Made by a program: the position numbers and the translations under genes
Shown here: piece after piece, positions 49,561-58,604 of the stretch
Position numbering within the stretch: position 1 is the first letter of the stretch
Layout of the letters: each line of letters begins with the position of its first letter
From: Gammaproteobacteria bacterium MOLA455
Lineage (GTDB): Bacteria; Pseudomonadota; Gammaproteobacteria; Pseudomonadales; Porticoccaceae
DNA length: 64,000 nucleotides
Direction: 5' to 3'
Assembly (NCBI GenBank): GCA_000511875.1
Contig: AZIN01000001.1
Coordinates: 875,332-939,331, forward strand
Notes under the pieces: model-generated
What the model was told of the DNA's origin: nothing
The model's database searches: none
The model's input: the letters and a program-made list of their open reading frames with translations, nothing else

Positions 49561-50352
49561 ATGAGTAATGATTTTACTAAAAATACCTGCCCTGGTTTAG
49601 CGTCAAAAGCACCGCAATTGTCTATTCGACGTTCTATCAAGCGGCTTTTTAAAGGGCCTCTGGGATCGTCTCTGAACCTGCCCCTCAACACAGCAGTAGC
49701 TGCTATGTTGACTGTAGTTCTGAGCAGCTGTCAGATGCCATCTCCCACTAGTTCTGGGTCACCCATGCCCTCTTCCTCTGGAGGTGGCTCATCTGGCCTA
49801 CCGCCAAGCTCTCCCAACCCCGGTGGCGGCATGCCCTCCCCCGGTGGCAGCCCGACACCATCTGGTGGGCCTCCTGCAGGAGCTGATGGCTCTTCTCGCG
49901 CTGACTCAGGCAGTGGAGAAAGTACAGCAAGCCTAGACGAGACCTTAGACGCTTCTTTAGAAGAATTTGATGATAGGGTTATGGGCAGCGATGGCGGCTC
50001 CAGCGATATAGATATCCTCAGTCCAAGCGGCTCGAGTGGCGCTATCGACAGTGATGAACCGCTATTTGAAGAGGCCGGTGAAGGAGGCTCTGATCGCAGC
50101 GCTTCCGTAGAACAGCGTGCCGCTGACGGGGCGCCTCCAGGAACTGAGGGTAATGAGGGTTCGGGCAACCAATCGGCTAGCACTGCAGGTCAGGATGAAG
50201 CTGATATTATTCCCATCCCAGAGGATATAGATGACGGCCAGGGAGATGATATTGTGCTGCGCCAAATTCGTGACGCAGCTAGCAAAGAACAGGATCCAGA
50301 TCTCAGAGAGAAACTCTGGGATGAGTATAGACGTATAAAGAATCAGAGTTAG
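49561..50352 (+). CDS. Envelope cluster gene 2: low-complexity Ser/Gly/Pro lipoprotein
   Basis: 263 residues. A long N-terminus precedes a signal-like helix and the lipobox VLSSC (C about 59). After it, residues 60-115 are nearly all Ser, Gly and Pro (SSGGGSSGLPPSSPNPGGG), then an acidic stretch. The last 35 residues form an ordered charged helix (DIVLRQIRDAASKEQDPDLR). The layout suggests a long flexible tether from the membrane to a short interaction helix. AAGAGA lies just before the ATG. No family recognised. Confidence 0.65.
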   Translation: MSNDFTKNTCPGLASKAPQLSIRRSIKRLFKGPLGSSLNLPLNTAVAAMLTVVLSSCQMPSPTSSGSPMPSSSGGGSSGLPPSSPNPGGGMPSPGGSPTPSGGPPAGADGSSRADSGSGESTASLDETLDASLEEFDDRVMGSDGGSSDIDILSPSGSSGAIDSDEPLFEEAGEGGSDRSASVEQRAADGAPPGTEGNEGSGNQSASTAGQDEADIIPIPEDIDDGQGDDIVLRQIRDAASKEQDPDLREKLWDEYRRIKNQS

Positions 50353-50366
50353 CCAAAGTGACCAAC

Positions 50367-51569
50367 ATGAGTAATCGACTTATCGCTTCCAAGCCAAACC
50401 AACTTACAATCCTAGCCCTGCTGCTAATCATTGGCTGCAGCTGCGCCAGCGCGGCGGTGGACAAGGTCACCTCTTCCACCAAGCTGACGCTCGACACTCC
50501 CTCTCGGGCCTATCCAGTGGAAAGCTTGTTAGATGTAGGAATACCCACATTAAACGACGGCCTATATCTCACCGATGAAGACGACACTGTGTTTCCCGAA
50601 GTGCGTTACGCTGAGGCAATCTATTTTTCCAACCAGTTAGGCAAAGTATTAGAGAAAAGCGGAGCCTGGGGCGCGATTCGTGTCACCCCCAGCAGCGACG
50701 TGATTATGGATCTCTATATCAGCGGCACCATCTATCAATCCGACGGTGAAACCATGGACTTGGAAATCACCGCCACCGATAGCAGCGGCAAAAAATGGTT
50801 TAGCAAACGCTACAAACAGACCACAGGAAAGTACGCCTACGACAGACGCTTAAAAAGCCTTGGCGACCCCTTTCAAAATCTGTTTATTCGCGTCGCCAAT
50901 GACCTGCTCAACTACCGCGAAAAGAAGATTAGCGATCAGCGTGCCAAAGAACTGCGCACCATTTCCGAACTGCGCTTTGCCAAACAGTTTTCCCCCGAGG
51001 CATTTGACAGCTACATCGATGAAAACCGCAAAGGTATTTTAACCGTTGCCCGGCTGCCCGCCGAAAATGACAGTATTCTTCTGCGAGTGCGCAAAATTCG
51101 CGAGCGCGACTACCTCTATATAGACCGTATGCAAGATTACTACGATGGCTTCTCGCAACAGATGCACCTTGCCTATCAGGACTTTCGCCGCGCCTCCTAT
51201 GATTCAGTGGTCCGCGCCCGACAGCTAAATCAACAGGGTAACAAACAGATCTTTAGTGGTATTGGCGCGATTCTGGCGGGCATCTATGGACGCTCGCAGG
51301 CGCGCACAGGCATTGCCGATGACGCTGGCACAGCCACTGCAGCCGTGGGTGGTTTTGTACTCAAAGCCGGCCTCGACAAAAAGCAGAAAGCCTCTGAATT
51401 TAATGAATCCGTAGCCGAGATGGGCTCTTCTCTGGAAGCTGAAATCGCTCCCCAAGTGATTGAACTGGAAGATCGCACCGTGACCCTCACCGGCACAGTG
51501 CAGGCTCAGTATCAACAGTGGCAAGAACTGCTGGGAAAAATCTACCAACAGGAACGTGGGACGCTCTAA
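50367..51569 (+). CDS. Envelope cluster gene 3: exported protein of unknown function
   Basis: 400 residues from ATG 50367; a GTG three codons upstream is also possible. Signal peptide to about 30, with a possible lipobox (LIIGC). An N-terminal alpha/beta part (about 55-165, with DLYISGTIYQSDGETMDLEITATDSSGKKWF) is followed by a helical region (LLNYREKKISDQRAKELRTISELRFAKQF) and a glycine-rich segment IFSGIGAILAGIYG. The end is a coiled helix. I do not recognise a family. It is fixed in place by tight spacing on both sides (5 and 3 bases). Confidence 0.6.
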   Translation: MSNRLIASKPNQLTILALLLIIGCSCASAAVDKVTSSTKLTLDTPSRAYPVESLLDVGIPTLNDGLYLTDEDDTVFPEVRYAEAIYFSNQLGKVLEKSGAWGAIRVTPSSDVIMDLYISGTIYQSDGETMDLEITATDSSGKKWFSKRYKQTTGKYAYDRRLKSLGDPFQNLFIRVANDLLNYREKKISDQRAKELRTISELRFAKQFSPEAFDSYIDENRKGILTVARLPAENDSILLRVRKIRERDYLYIDRMQDYYDGFSQQMHLAYQDFRRASYDSVVRARQLNQQGNKQIFSGIGAILAGIYGRSQARTGIADDAGTATAAVGGFVLKAGLDKKQKASEFNESVAEMGSSLEAEIAPQVIELEDRTVTLTGTVQAQYQQWQELLGKIYQQERGTL

Positions 51570-51572
51570 TCT

Positions 51573-53003
51573 ATGGGTAAGCCGATCACCACTGACAGCA
51601 AACAAAAAGGGCTACAAAAGCTCGCCATAGCCCTATTACTGCTATTGGCCTCTGCTGTGATCTTTGTATTACCCAGCTTAGTTTCAGAACCCTGGATCAG
51701 CGGCTCAGATCAATCACAGCGAGTGACAGTCCCTTCACCCACAGTTGTCAGCCCCTCAACCGCAGCACAAAAAACCCAGTATCGCCGAAATGCCCAGACA
51801 GTTCTGGCGGAGATTATTCAGCGCCGCGACCGCCTGCTCAATGAGCGTGGCGTCGAGCAGTGGGGAGCGTTTGAATTTAAGCAGGCGCAAAAAGCGGTTG
51901 AGCGCGGCGATCAAGAATATGGCTTTGGCGACTACAAGGATGCCTTGAACAGTTATCAAAGTGCTCTGGACGGCCTCGCTGAGCTTGAAGGCAAAGCCCA
52001 AGCACTTCTTCAACAGGCGATTGAGGACGCCACGGTGGCAATTGAAAACTCAGTGCTCAGCACTGCGATTAACGCCACGACATTGGCCTCAGCCATTGCC
52101 CCAGAAAATCGCACTGTGATCCATCTAAGTCAGCGAACGCTGAGTTTGCCAATAGTTATAGATGCCATGGAGCTGGGTGATCAACTGGTCGCGCTGGATA
52201 GACTAAACCGGGCTCGGCAGGCTTTCACTGAGGCGGTTACTGCCGACCCCGAGCACAAGAAAGCCGCTGCCGCCCTCGCCTCGACAGAACAGAAAATCAC
52301 TGAACAGCGCTTTCGCAGTTATATGAGTGACGGCTTCCGCGCACTGGACAAGAATAGGTTTACAGCTGCCACTGAGGCCTTCGAACAAGCTGGCACTGTC
52401 TATCCAGCTCATGCTGCTGTTGCTCAAGCATTGGCTCAGGTTGAGACACGCCGCTCCCAGCTCTGGGTGAGTAATCAAATTGCCCAGGCCTCTGAACTCG
52501 AAGCTCAGGAAAAATGGCCACAGGCTGCTGAGATATATAAACAGCTGTTGGCAACTGACGGCACACTCACCGAGGTAAGAGTAAAGCAGATACCAGTGAT
52601 GGTGCGTGCCGATCTCGACAAGCGAATTAGGAAAACCCTCAGTGACCCACTGGCACTCTCCACAACAAGTCAATTTCGCCGCGGCCAAAAAGTCCTTCAG
52701 GATGCCAGCGGTATCCGCAATCCAGGGCCGGTGTTACAGCAGCAAATAGCCGACCTGCAGCAGGCACTTAAAGCCTCGCAGAATCTAATTCAAGTGCTGC
52801 TGACCTCAGACAGCAATACCGATGTGACACTGTTCAGGGTAGCCAAACTCGGGGCCTTCGACAAAACCGCTGTCTCCCTAAAGCCCGGCCGCTATATAGT
52901 TGCCGGCACAAGGATGGGCTTTCGCGATGTCAGGATTGAATTCACAGTGACAGATCAGGGCCTTGATAAGCCAATCAGTATTAGCTGTAACGAAGCTATT
53001 TAA
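51573..53003 (+). CDS. Envelope cluster gene 4: membrane-anchored TPR protein
   Basis: 476 residues. One transmembrane helix at about 15-33 (LAIALLLLLASAVIFVLP), with the rest periplasmic. Repeating helical pairs (AFEFKQAQKAVERGDQEYGF, RQAFTEAVTADPEHKKAAA, ATEAFEQAGTVYPAHAAVA, QAAEIYKQLLATDG) are TPR-like. The C-terminal 75 residues form a beta domain (VTLFRVAKLGAFDKTAVSLK, GRYIVAGTRMGFRDV) that looks like a PEGA-type fold. It probably pairs with the PEGA protein next door. Confidence 0.65.
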   Translation: MGKPITTDSKQKGLQKLAIALLLLLASAVIFVLPSLVSEPWISGSDQSQRVTVPSPTVVSPSTAAQKTQYRRNAQTVLAEIIQRRDRLLNERGVEQWGAFEFKQAQKAVERGDQEYGFGDYKDALNSYQSALDGLAELEGKAQALLQQAIEDATVAIENSVLSTAINATTLASAIAPENRTVIHLSQRTLSLPIVIDAMELGDQLVALDRLNRARQAFTEAVTADPEHKKAAAALASTEQKITEQRFRSYMSDGFRALDKNRFTAATEAFEQAGTVYPAHAAVAQALAQVETRRSQLWVSNQIAQASELEAQEKWPQAAEIYKQLLATDGTLTEVRVKQIPVMVRADLDKRIRKTLSDPLALSTTSQFRRGQKVLQDASGIRNPGPVLQQQIADLQQALKASQNLIQVLLTSDSNTDVTLFRVAKLGAFDKTAVSLKPGRYIVAGTRMGFRDVRIEFTVTDQGLDKPISISCNEAI

Positions 53004-53065
53004 TAACAGGCTGTTAAATAAATAGCCGCTCAACAGTCGCCAGTGCAAACAAAACTAAAAAAATT

Positions 53066-55024
53066 ATGGTCAAGACAAAAAACACTACGCCGCTCTCCGC
53101 CACAGACTTTACGCCACTGGAAGCCAAGCCAGTCAAAGGTCGCAGCCGCCCATCGCCAGTAGTTATGTTTACCACTCTTTTTACCGTTGTGGCCATTGCC
53201 ATACTGGTTTTTTTGTTTGCCGCTCGAGCCATTATTTTACGTCTGGATCCAGCCACAGCAGAGGTGGATTTGGGCGCTTTGGCATTTCATATTGGCGACA
53301 ATTATTTACTGCTTAAAGGTGAACACCATCTAAGCGCAACAGCCCCAGGCTACTATCCCCTGCACAAAACTATCCAAGTTAGCGGAGAAGCCACTCAAGA
53401 AATCGATGTAGAACTGCAGCCACTGCCCGGCAATTTACTGGTGCGCTCAACGCTCGACAATATACAGCTATCTATCGACGATCAGGATGTCGGTAGCGTG
53501 CCCGGTACGATCAACGAAATTAGCCGCGGCGCCCACAAGCTGGAGTTCGCCAAATACCGTTATTTCACCTTGCAACAAGAGGTGGATATTGAGGGACTGG
53601 GCAAAACCCAAGCCATTGATATAAGCCTGCAGCCAGCCTGGGGACAGCTTGAGTTCACCACAGTGCCTGAAGGCGCCGAACTATTTATCGACCAGCGCCT
53701 AGTTGGCCAGACACCATGGAGCGCTGAGGTACTGGAGACCGGCAGTCAGCTGACCCTTGTCGCCCCTGGCTATAAAACCCTGCAACGGCAGGTGAGCGTC
53801 AAAGCTGGCACCAAGGCCGAGCATCCACTGATCGAGATGATCGTCGCCGATGGGACCGTTGCCATCAACAGCTCGCCGCAAGGGGCCAGCATTACTATCG
53901 ACGGGCAGTTTAAAGGCACCACACCTATGGATGTGGCTGTAACGCCCTTTGCTACACACAAGATTGAATTGTTCCTCGAAGGCTATCTCAATGCCGAGCG
54001 CTCGGTCAGCGTTAAACCCGAGCAACAGCGTCAAATCAGCGTTGATCTGACCCCTAACATAGGCACAGTGCGACTCAATATCACACCGGCTGATGCGACC
54101 ATTTTAGTGGATGGCAAACGCCGTGGCAGTGGCAGCCAAACCCTCTCCCTAAACGCCAAGCCCCACAGTATAAGTATCGAAAAAAGCGGTTACGAAACCA
54201 AGTCCATGACGGTAACACCTAGACCCGGGCTCCAGCAGGCAATGACCATTAAGTTGCTGACATTGCAGCAAGCCTATTGGGCCTCGCGACCGGCGACAAT
54301 TAAGACAATGGTTGGCAGCACACTGAAACTGTTTCAACCCAATGGTCAATTTAAGCGCTGGAAAGATCGACACAGCTCAACGGCGGTAAAAGGCCAAACT
54401 CTGGACATGGCCGACCAACCAGTGGTCAAAGTCAGCTGGGAAGATGCCGCACTGTTCTGCAACTGGCTGAGTCGCAAAGAAGGCCTGCCGGCATTTTATG
54501 TTGTTGAAGAGGGGCGTATTAGCGGCACTAACTGGGATGCTCATGGCTACCGGCTGCCCACCGAGGCCGAATGGGCCTGGGCCGCAAGAATTGACGGGCA
54601 ATCAAACAGCCGGGTCTTCCCCTGGGCCAATGAGCTCTACCCGCCTATGCAAATCAGCGGCAACTATGCGGATCAAAGTGCTAGAGGATTTCTCAGCTTT
54701 ACCCTGCCCAACTACAACGATCAGTATCCGGTCTCTGCGGTGGTTGGCAGTTTCTCAGCTAACAGCAAAGGGCTCTATGATATGAGCGGTAATGTCGCCG
54801 AATGGGTCAATGACTACTTTGATATACGCCCCAATCGCAGTGACGCTGACGTGGATCCCCGGGGGCCCGAGACAGGCACTAAGCATGTGATTCGCGGCGC
54901 CAGCTGGGCCCTTGCCTCACGTACCGAGCTGCGCCTCAGCTATAGGGATTCTGGCACTGATGGGCGGATTGATTTAGGCTTTAGGATAGCGCGCTACGTG
55001 GATAAACCAGGCCGAACGCTGTAG
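53066..55024 (+). CDS. Envelope cluster gene 5: membrane-anchored PEGA-repeat protein with a pseudo-FGE (SUMF1-fold) domain
   Basis: 652 residues. Short cytoplasmic N-terminus, one transmembrane helix (about 31-55), then four to five PEGA domains (for example PEGAELFIDQRLVGQTPW, PQGASITIDGQFKGTTPMDV, PADATILVDGKRRGSG). The C-terminal part (about 415-648) is a formylglycine-generating-enzyme fold: VSWEDAALFCNWLSRKEG, YRLPTEAEWAWAARIDG, YDMSGNVAEWVNDYF, and GFRIARYV at the end. The FGE active-site cysteine pair is missing (VIRGASWALASRTELRLSYR), and the N-terminal FGE half is short. I infer a structural or ligand-binding role, not sulfatase activation. Confidence 0.8.
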   Translation: MVKTKNTTPLSATDFTPLEAKPVKGRSRPSPVVMFTTLFTVVAIAILVFLFAARAIILRLDPATAEVDLGALAFHIGDNYLLLKGEHHLSATAPGYYPLHKTIQVSGEATQEIDVELQPLPGNLLVRSTLDNIQLSIDDQDVGSVPGTINEISRGAHKLEFAKYRYFTLQQEVDIEGLGKTQAIDISLQPAWGQLEFTTVPEGAELFIDQRLVGQTPWSAEVLETGSQLTLVAPGYKTLQRQVSVKAGTKAEHPLIEMIVADGTVAINSSPQGASITIDGQFKGTTPMDVAVTPFATHKIELFLEGYLNAERSVSVKPEQQRQISVDLTPNIGTVRLNITPADATILVDGKRRGSGSQTLSLNAKPHSISIEKSGYETKSMTVTPRPGLQQAMTIKLLTLQQAYWASRPATIKTMVGSTLKLFQPNGQFKRWKDRHSSTAVKGQTLDMADQPVVKVSWEDAALFCNWLSRKEGLPAFYVVEEGRISGTNWDAHGYRLPTEAEWAWAARIDGQSNSRVFPWANELYPPMQISGNYADQSARGFLSFTLPNYNDQYPVSAVVGSFSANSKGLYDMSGNVAEWVNDYFDIRPNRSDADVDPRGPETGTKHVIRGASWALASRTELRLSYRDSGTDGRIDLGFRIARYVDKPGRTL

Positions 55025-55107
55025 CCCGCGCGCCGCGCCACAACCCCTGAGGTCGTCAGATCACTGATCTGGCGAAAGGAGAGAACAGATCAAACAAGAG
55101 CGATTCT

Positions 55108-55380
55108 ATGAGCAAAATTGTTAAATTTTTATGCGCTACAGGGGTTCTAGCCACTATGCTCGGCTCGTCGGTGCTGTGGTCACAAAATACTCCGGAGATA
55201 ACAGCATCTCAGGCCGACGACGCTGTTGCGCAAAATACGTCTCAACCAACAGTTGAACCAGATAAGTCATCGCAGGCAAAAGAGTCGGCGACAGCCACTG
55301 AAAGAAAACCCCTAGGAGATTTTAAGCCCGGCGAGGAGATCTCTGAAGATTTCCCGGTGCCACTGCCATCGGATATTTAG
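55108..55380 (+). CDS. Envelope cluster gene 6: small exported acidic protein
   Basis: 90 residues. Signal peptide about 1-25 (VLWSQ). The mature part is polar and mostly disordered (Ser, Gln, Thr, Glu), ending GDFKPGEEISEDFPVPLPSDI. No family is known to me. Flanked by spacers of 83 and 52 bases, so it may have its own ribosome-binding site; GGCGAAAGGAGAG lies some way before the ATG. Confidence 0.5.
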   Translation: MSKIVKFLCATGVLATMLGSSVLWSQNTPEITASQADDAVAQNTSQPTVEPDKSSQAKESATATERKPLGDFKPGEEISEDFPVPLPSDI

Positions 55381-55432
55381 ATCAACTGAACATTAAGCAG
55401 CCCTCAGAAGACTGCGATAACAGGAGCCTTTA

Positions 55433-56227
55433 ATGAAAAGTCACACCAACGAAATGTTTTTTCAACTAGTCGCCCTGCTGCTGGCAGTAATTGTCGTGCA
55501 TGCGATTTTTGTCACTGTAGTGCGCCCCAATGCCGAGAGCACTATCCGTCACCATGCTGAGATGGCCGCTGCGGGTGAAGATTACGAGGTGCCGAAATCG
55601 TTTTTTATTGTTATCAAAGACCTTGAGCAGGAGGCCTGTTTTATTCTGATGATCTGGGCCCTGGCGATTATGGGTTACAAGACCCGCAATGCCCTGCGCG
55701 AACAAAAAATATTCTCAAGTCCCCTGATTAATATCAGTGAAGGATCCAGAGTGTTGCCAGAGGATGCCAGTCAGCTGGCGCGACCACTGCAATCATTAGA
55801 CGATATGCAGCGCTCACTGCTGCTGCCCCGGGCCCTGCAAACTGCATTGACACGCTTCCAGGTCACCGACAGCGTGCAGTCCGCCACCGACGCGGTAAAC
55901 GTTGTCTGTAACAATGAAAACGATCGATTGGATTCGGAACTCTCCATGGTTCGCTATATCACCTGGGCGATTCCATCGATCGGCTTCATTGGCACAGTGC
56001 GCGGTATAGGTGCTGCACTGGGTCAGGCTCACGAAGCCATGCAAGGCAATATTGCCGGTGTTACCAGCAGTCTTGGTGTGGCCTTTAACTCAACTTTTAT
56101 TGCCCTGCTAATCAGCATGGTGGTGATGTTTTTTATGCATCAGTTACAACTTGTTCAGGAGCGCTTAGTACTCGACTCTCACGCCTACTGTGAAAACAAC
56201 TTGCTGCGCTTTTTAAAGGCCAAATAA
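55433..56227 (+). CDS. Envelope cluster gene 7: MotA/TolQ/ExbB-type proton channel
   Basis: 264 residues. Hydrophobic segments at about 10-30 and 66-84, a cytoplasmic helical region (about 85-165), then the conserved pair WAIPSIGFIGTVRGIGAAL (about 179-197) and VTSSLGVAFNSTFIALLISMVVMFFMH (about 206-232). The GFIGTVxGI and LGVAFNSTFIAL stretches are the MotA/TolQ/ExbB signature, with threonines lining the proton path. The partner TM with an aspartate (ExbD, TolR, MotB) is not encoded next to it; vWA proteins with an Asp at the start of their first helix are. Confidence 0.87.
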   Translation: MKSHTNEMFFQLVALLLAVIVVHAIFVTVVRPNAESTIRHHAEMAAAGEDYEVPKSFFIVIKDLEQEACFILMIWALAIMGYKTRNALREQKIFSSPLINISEGSRVLPEDASQLARPLQSLDDMQRSLLLPRALQTALTRFQVTDSVQSATDAVNVVCNNENDRLDSELSMVRYITWAIPSIGFIGTVRGIGAALGQAHEAMQGNIAGVTSSLGVAFNSTFIALLISMVVMFFMHQLQLVQERLVLDSHAYCENNLLRFLKAK

Positions 56228-56230
56228 ATC

Positions 56231-57553
56231 ATGCGTCTCGCTGTCCTCGAACTCAATGATCAAGCTCTGCTGATTAAAAATCAGGATGGCGAGGTATTCT
56301 CCGAACCCGGTTTTGCCCTGCACACTGGCGAAGGCATTGTCACTGGCCTCGAGGCACGTAAACAGGCGTGGCTGCAACCCCAAAACGTCTACCGCCAGTA
56401 CTGGCGCAATCTCAACCAGACCGAATTATCCGGCGATTTGCGCTGGGCAAGACACCACGCCGACATTGCCTTTGCCCAGTTGAAAACACTGCTCAACAGC
56501 GCCGGTTCACCTGAACAATTGGTCATCAGTGTCGCCGCCTGTTTCGATGATGAACAGCTATCGTTATTGCTGGGACTACTCAGTGCAATTCCGACCCAGG
56601 TAATAGGGATTGTCGATAGCAGCCTCGCCGACTGTATTTATATAGCAGACCATGTTCACGGCCCGAAAGAACAAGAAAAAACTACATTGCATATAGATCT
56701 GCACCTTTTTCAATCAGTCGTCAGCCAAATTACCTTCGGCGAAAACAGCGTTCAGATCACCGCTCAGCGTGTGCTGCCAGAACTGGGGGCCATGGATATT
56801 TACGCCCTATTAGCCAGACATATCCGCGACAAGTTAGTGAAGAATTTTCGCTTTGATCCCATGGACGCACCCCAGGGAGAACAGGCAATCTATGACCTGC
56901 TCCCGGACTGGGTCATACGCTTTGAGTCTCAGTCGGAATACGGAATGGTAATTCCCTCACCGCGGGGTGACCTGCCGGTGATGCTGTATAAGTCGGAAGT
57001 CCTAGAGCTGCTCTCAAGCCGACTAAATAAACTCACCTCGATGCTGCGACAATTTTCTGGCAACGATGTCAGCTTTTCGAAAAATGCGCGGATGATTTCC
57101 ATACTGACCGATGAGTTTCACGCCTCAAGACATTTAAAAGCGCATCAGGGTGTCGATAGCTGCTTTAAATTTGCCGATGACTTGATTGCCAATACCTCAC
57201 TTACTGAAAGTGACGATCTGCACCGAATCACCTCAATTGAGCAACTGCAGGACAAGTCTGCGAAGCCGCCGCTGGACGTCAGGCTTCCTGGCACTGCCAC
57301 GCACCTGCTCTACCAGGGGCTAGCCTGGCCGCTGCAGCAACCTCTAAGCATCACCATAGAGAGTAACCGAGTTCAAGTTTTAGAGGGCCATTGCGACAGC
57401 GCAACAGCCGTGCTGACAATCAAAGGCGAGGAGGTTATAGCTCTGCACAAAAACCCCAACGCCATAGTGGAATTACCCCATATAGCCCTCTGCGGTATGG
57501 AGTTGTATATCAACGCCTACAAATTTGAGTTAATCGAGGTCTGCAATGGCTAA
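56231..57553 (+). CDS. Envelope cluster gene 8: cytoplasmic protein, possible actin/Hsp70-fold ATPase
   Basis: 440 residues, no signal or membrane helix. MRLAVLELNDQALLIKNQDG looks like the phosphate-1 hairpin of actin/Hsp70 folds, and PGFALHTGEGIVTGLEARKQA like the following Hsp70-type segment. TTLHIDLHLFQSVVSQITF could be the phosphate-2 strand. The catalytic-site match is weak, with no clear DLGT. Its end overlaps the first vWA gene by 8 bases. I infer a cytoplasmic, nucleotide-binding or regulatory subunit of the channel complex. Confidence 0.5.
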   Translation: MRLAVLELNDQALLIKNQDGEVFSEPGFALHTGEGIVTGLEARKQAWLQPQNVYRQYWRNLNQTELSGDLRWARHHADIAFAQLKTLLNSAGSPEQLVISVAACFDDEQLSLLLGLLSAIPTQVIGIVDSSLADCIYIADHVHGPKEQEKTTLHIDLHLFQSVVSQITFGENSVQITAQRVLPELGAMDIYALLARHIRDKLVKNFRFDPMDAPQGEQAIYDLLPDWVIRFESQSEYGMVIPSPRGDLPVMLYKSEVLELLSSRLNKLTSMLRQFSGNDVSFSKNARMISILTDEFHASRHLKAHQGVDSCFKFADDLIANTSLTESDDLHRITSIEQLQDKSAKPPLDVRLPGTATHLLYQGLAWPLQQPLSITIESNRVQVLEGHCDSATAVLTIKGEEVIALHKNPNAIVELPHIALCGMELYINAYKFELIEVCNG

Positions 57554-58604
57554 AAAGCGTCGCAATATTGCCTTTAGCCTCTCATTTCTCGACATCATGG
57601 CCTGCGGCTTTGGTGCAGTGACTCTGCTATTTTTGATTTTGCGCCACAATGTCACCGAAATTGTTACTCCAGATCCACGACTCGCCTCTGAAGTAGAGCT
57701 GTTACAGGAAGATATTCGCCAAGCTGAAGAATCAAAGACTCAACTCTTAAACAGCCTCGAGCAATTACAGCTTGAATTGGTTAAAGCTCAGGGCGCTTCA
57801 GACCGAGTGCTCACGGATCTCGAAGAAATCGAAAGAAGTATTCAATCCGACCCCAGAGACGATATCGCCAAACTGCGCCGCCAGGTGGAACAGCTCGAAG
57901 AGCAGACTGCCGAAATGGAAGAACTGGATTTTGGCGACAAAGTGCGCGAGTTTCTCGGAGACGGTAACCGTCAATATCTCACCGGTTTAAAACTCGGCGG
58001 CGAGCGAGTGATTATTCTGGTCGACGGCTCCGCCAGTATGCTCGCGGACACCGTGGTCAATGTGGTGCGACGGAGAAATATGAGCGACGCAGATAAACAG
58101 CAGTCACCGAAATGGCAGTGGACATTGCGCACAGTAGAATGGCTGTTGGCGCAGCTGCCGCCCAGCAGTCGCTTTCAAGTCTATATATTTAATACAGAAG
58201 CCCAGCCAGCCCTTGTAGGCTCCGAGGGGGAGTGGCTCGACGCGGCGGACTCACTGGTTCTGGAGCAGGTTGTGGCAAGTATTCGCCAATACTCCCCGGG
58301 GAATGGCACCAGCCTGATTAATGCTATCAACGCGATCAATGATTTCGACGATCAGCCCGACAATATATTTATTCTCACCGATGGCCTGCCCACTCAGGGC
58401 GCCACGCCACCGAAGAAATACATGGTCAGTGGCCAGCAGCGCCGCAGCTACTTTGCCAACGCCCTAGATAGCCTGCCCGGAGGCATGCCGGTAAATACTA
58501 TTCTGTTCCCAATGGAGGGCGATCCCGAGGCCGCTGCCCTATTCTGGCAACTTGGCGTAACCACTCAAGGGGCTTTTATTGCGCCCTCAAGGGATTGGCC
58601 ATGA
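57546..58604 (+). CDS. Envelope cluster gene 9: membrane-anchored vWA protein
   Basis: 352 residues. The N-terminal helix (about 11-32, LSFLDIMACGFGAVTLLFLI) is followed by a long coiled coil (about 45-127), then a von Willebrand factor A domain. Its metal site is complete: D160-G-S162-A-S164 (VIILVDGSASM), a Thr in NGTSLINAINAI, and Asp in FILTDGLPTQG. The vWA part would be periplasmic. The Asp in the FLD of the helix resembles the proton-carrying Asp of ExbD/TolR. It overlaps the genes on both sides. Confidence 0.8.
   Translation: MAKKRRNIAFSLSFLDIMACGFGAVTLLFLILRHNVTEIVTPDPRLASEVELLQEDIRQAEESKTQLLNSLEQLQLELVKAQGASDRVLTDLEEIERSIQSDPRDDIAKLRRQVEQLEEQTAEMEELDFGDKVREFLGDGNRQYLTGLKLGGERVIILVDGSASMLADTVVNVVRRRNMSDADKQQSPKWQWTLRTVEWLLAQLPPSSRFQVYIFNTEAQPALVGSEGEWLDAADSLVLEQVVASIRQYSPGNGTSLINAINAINDFDDQPDNIFILTDGLPTQGATPPKKYMVSGQQRRSYFANALDSLPGGMPVNTILFPMEGDPEAAALFWQLGVTTQGAFIAPSRDWP

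Noticed and set aside
53066-55024. True formylglycine-generating enzyme serving a sulfatase
   Set aside because: The catalytic cysteine pair is absent and no sulfatase gene is in the window.
55433-56227. Zorya-type antiphage system (ZorA-like channel)
   Set aside because: No ZorB with an OmpA-like peptidoglycan domain and no ZorC/ZorD helicase or nuclease are present; partners are vWA and PEGA proteins.
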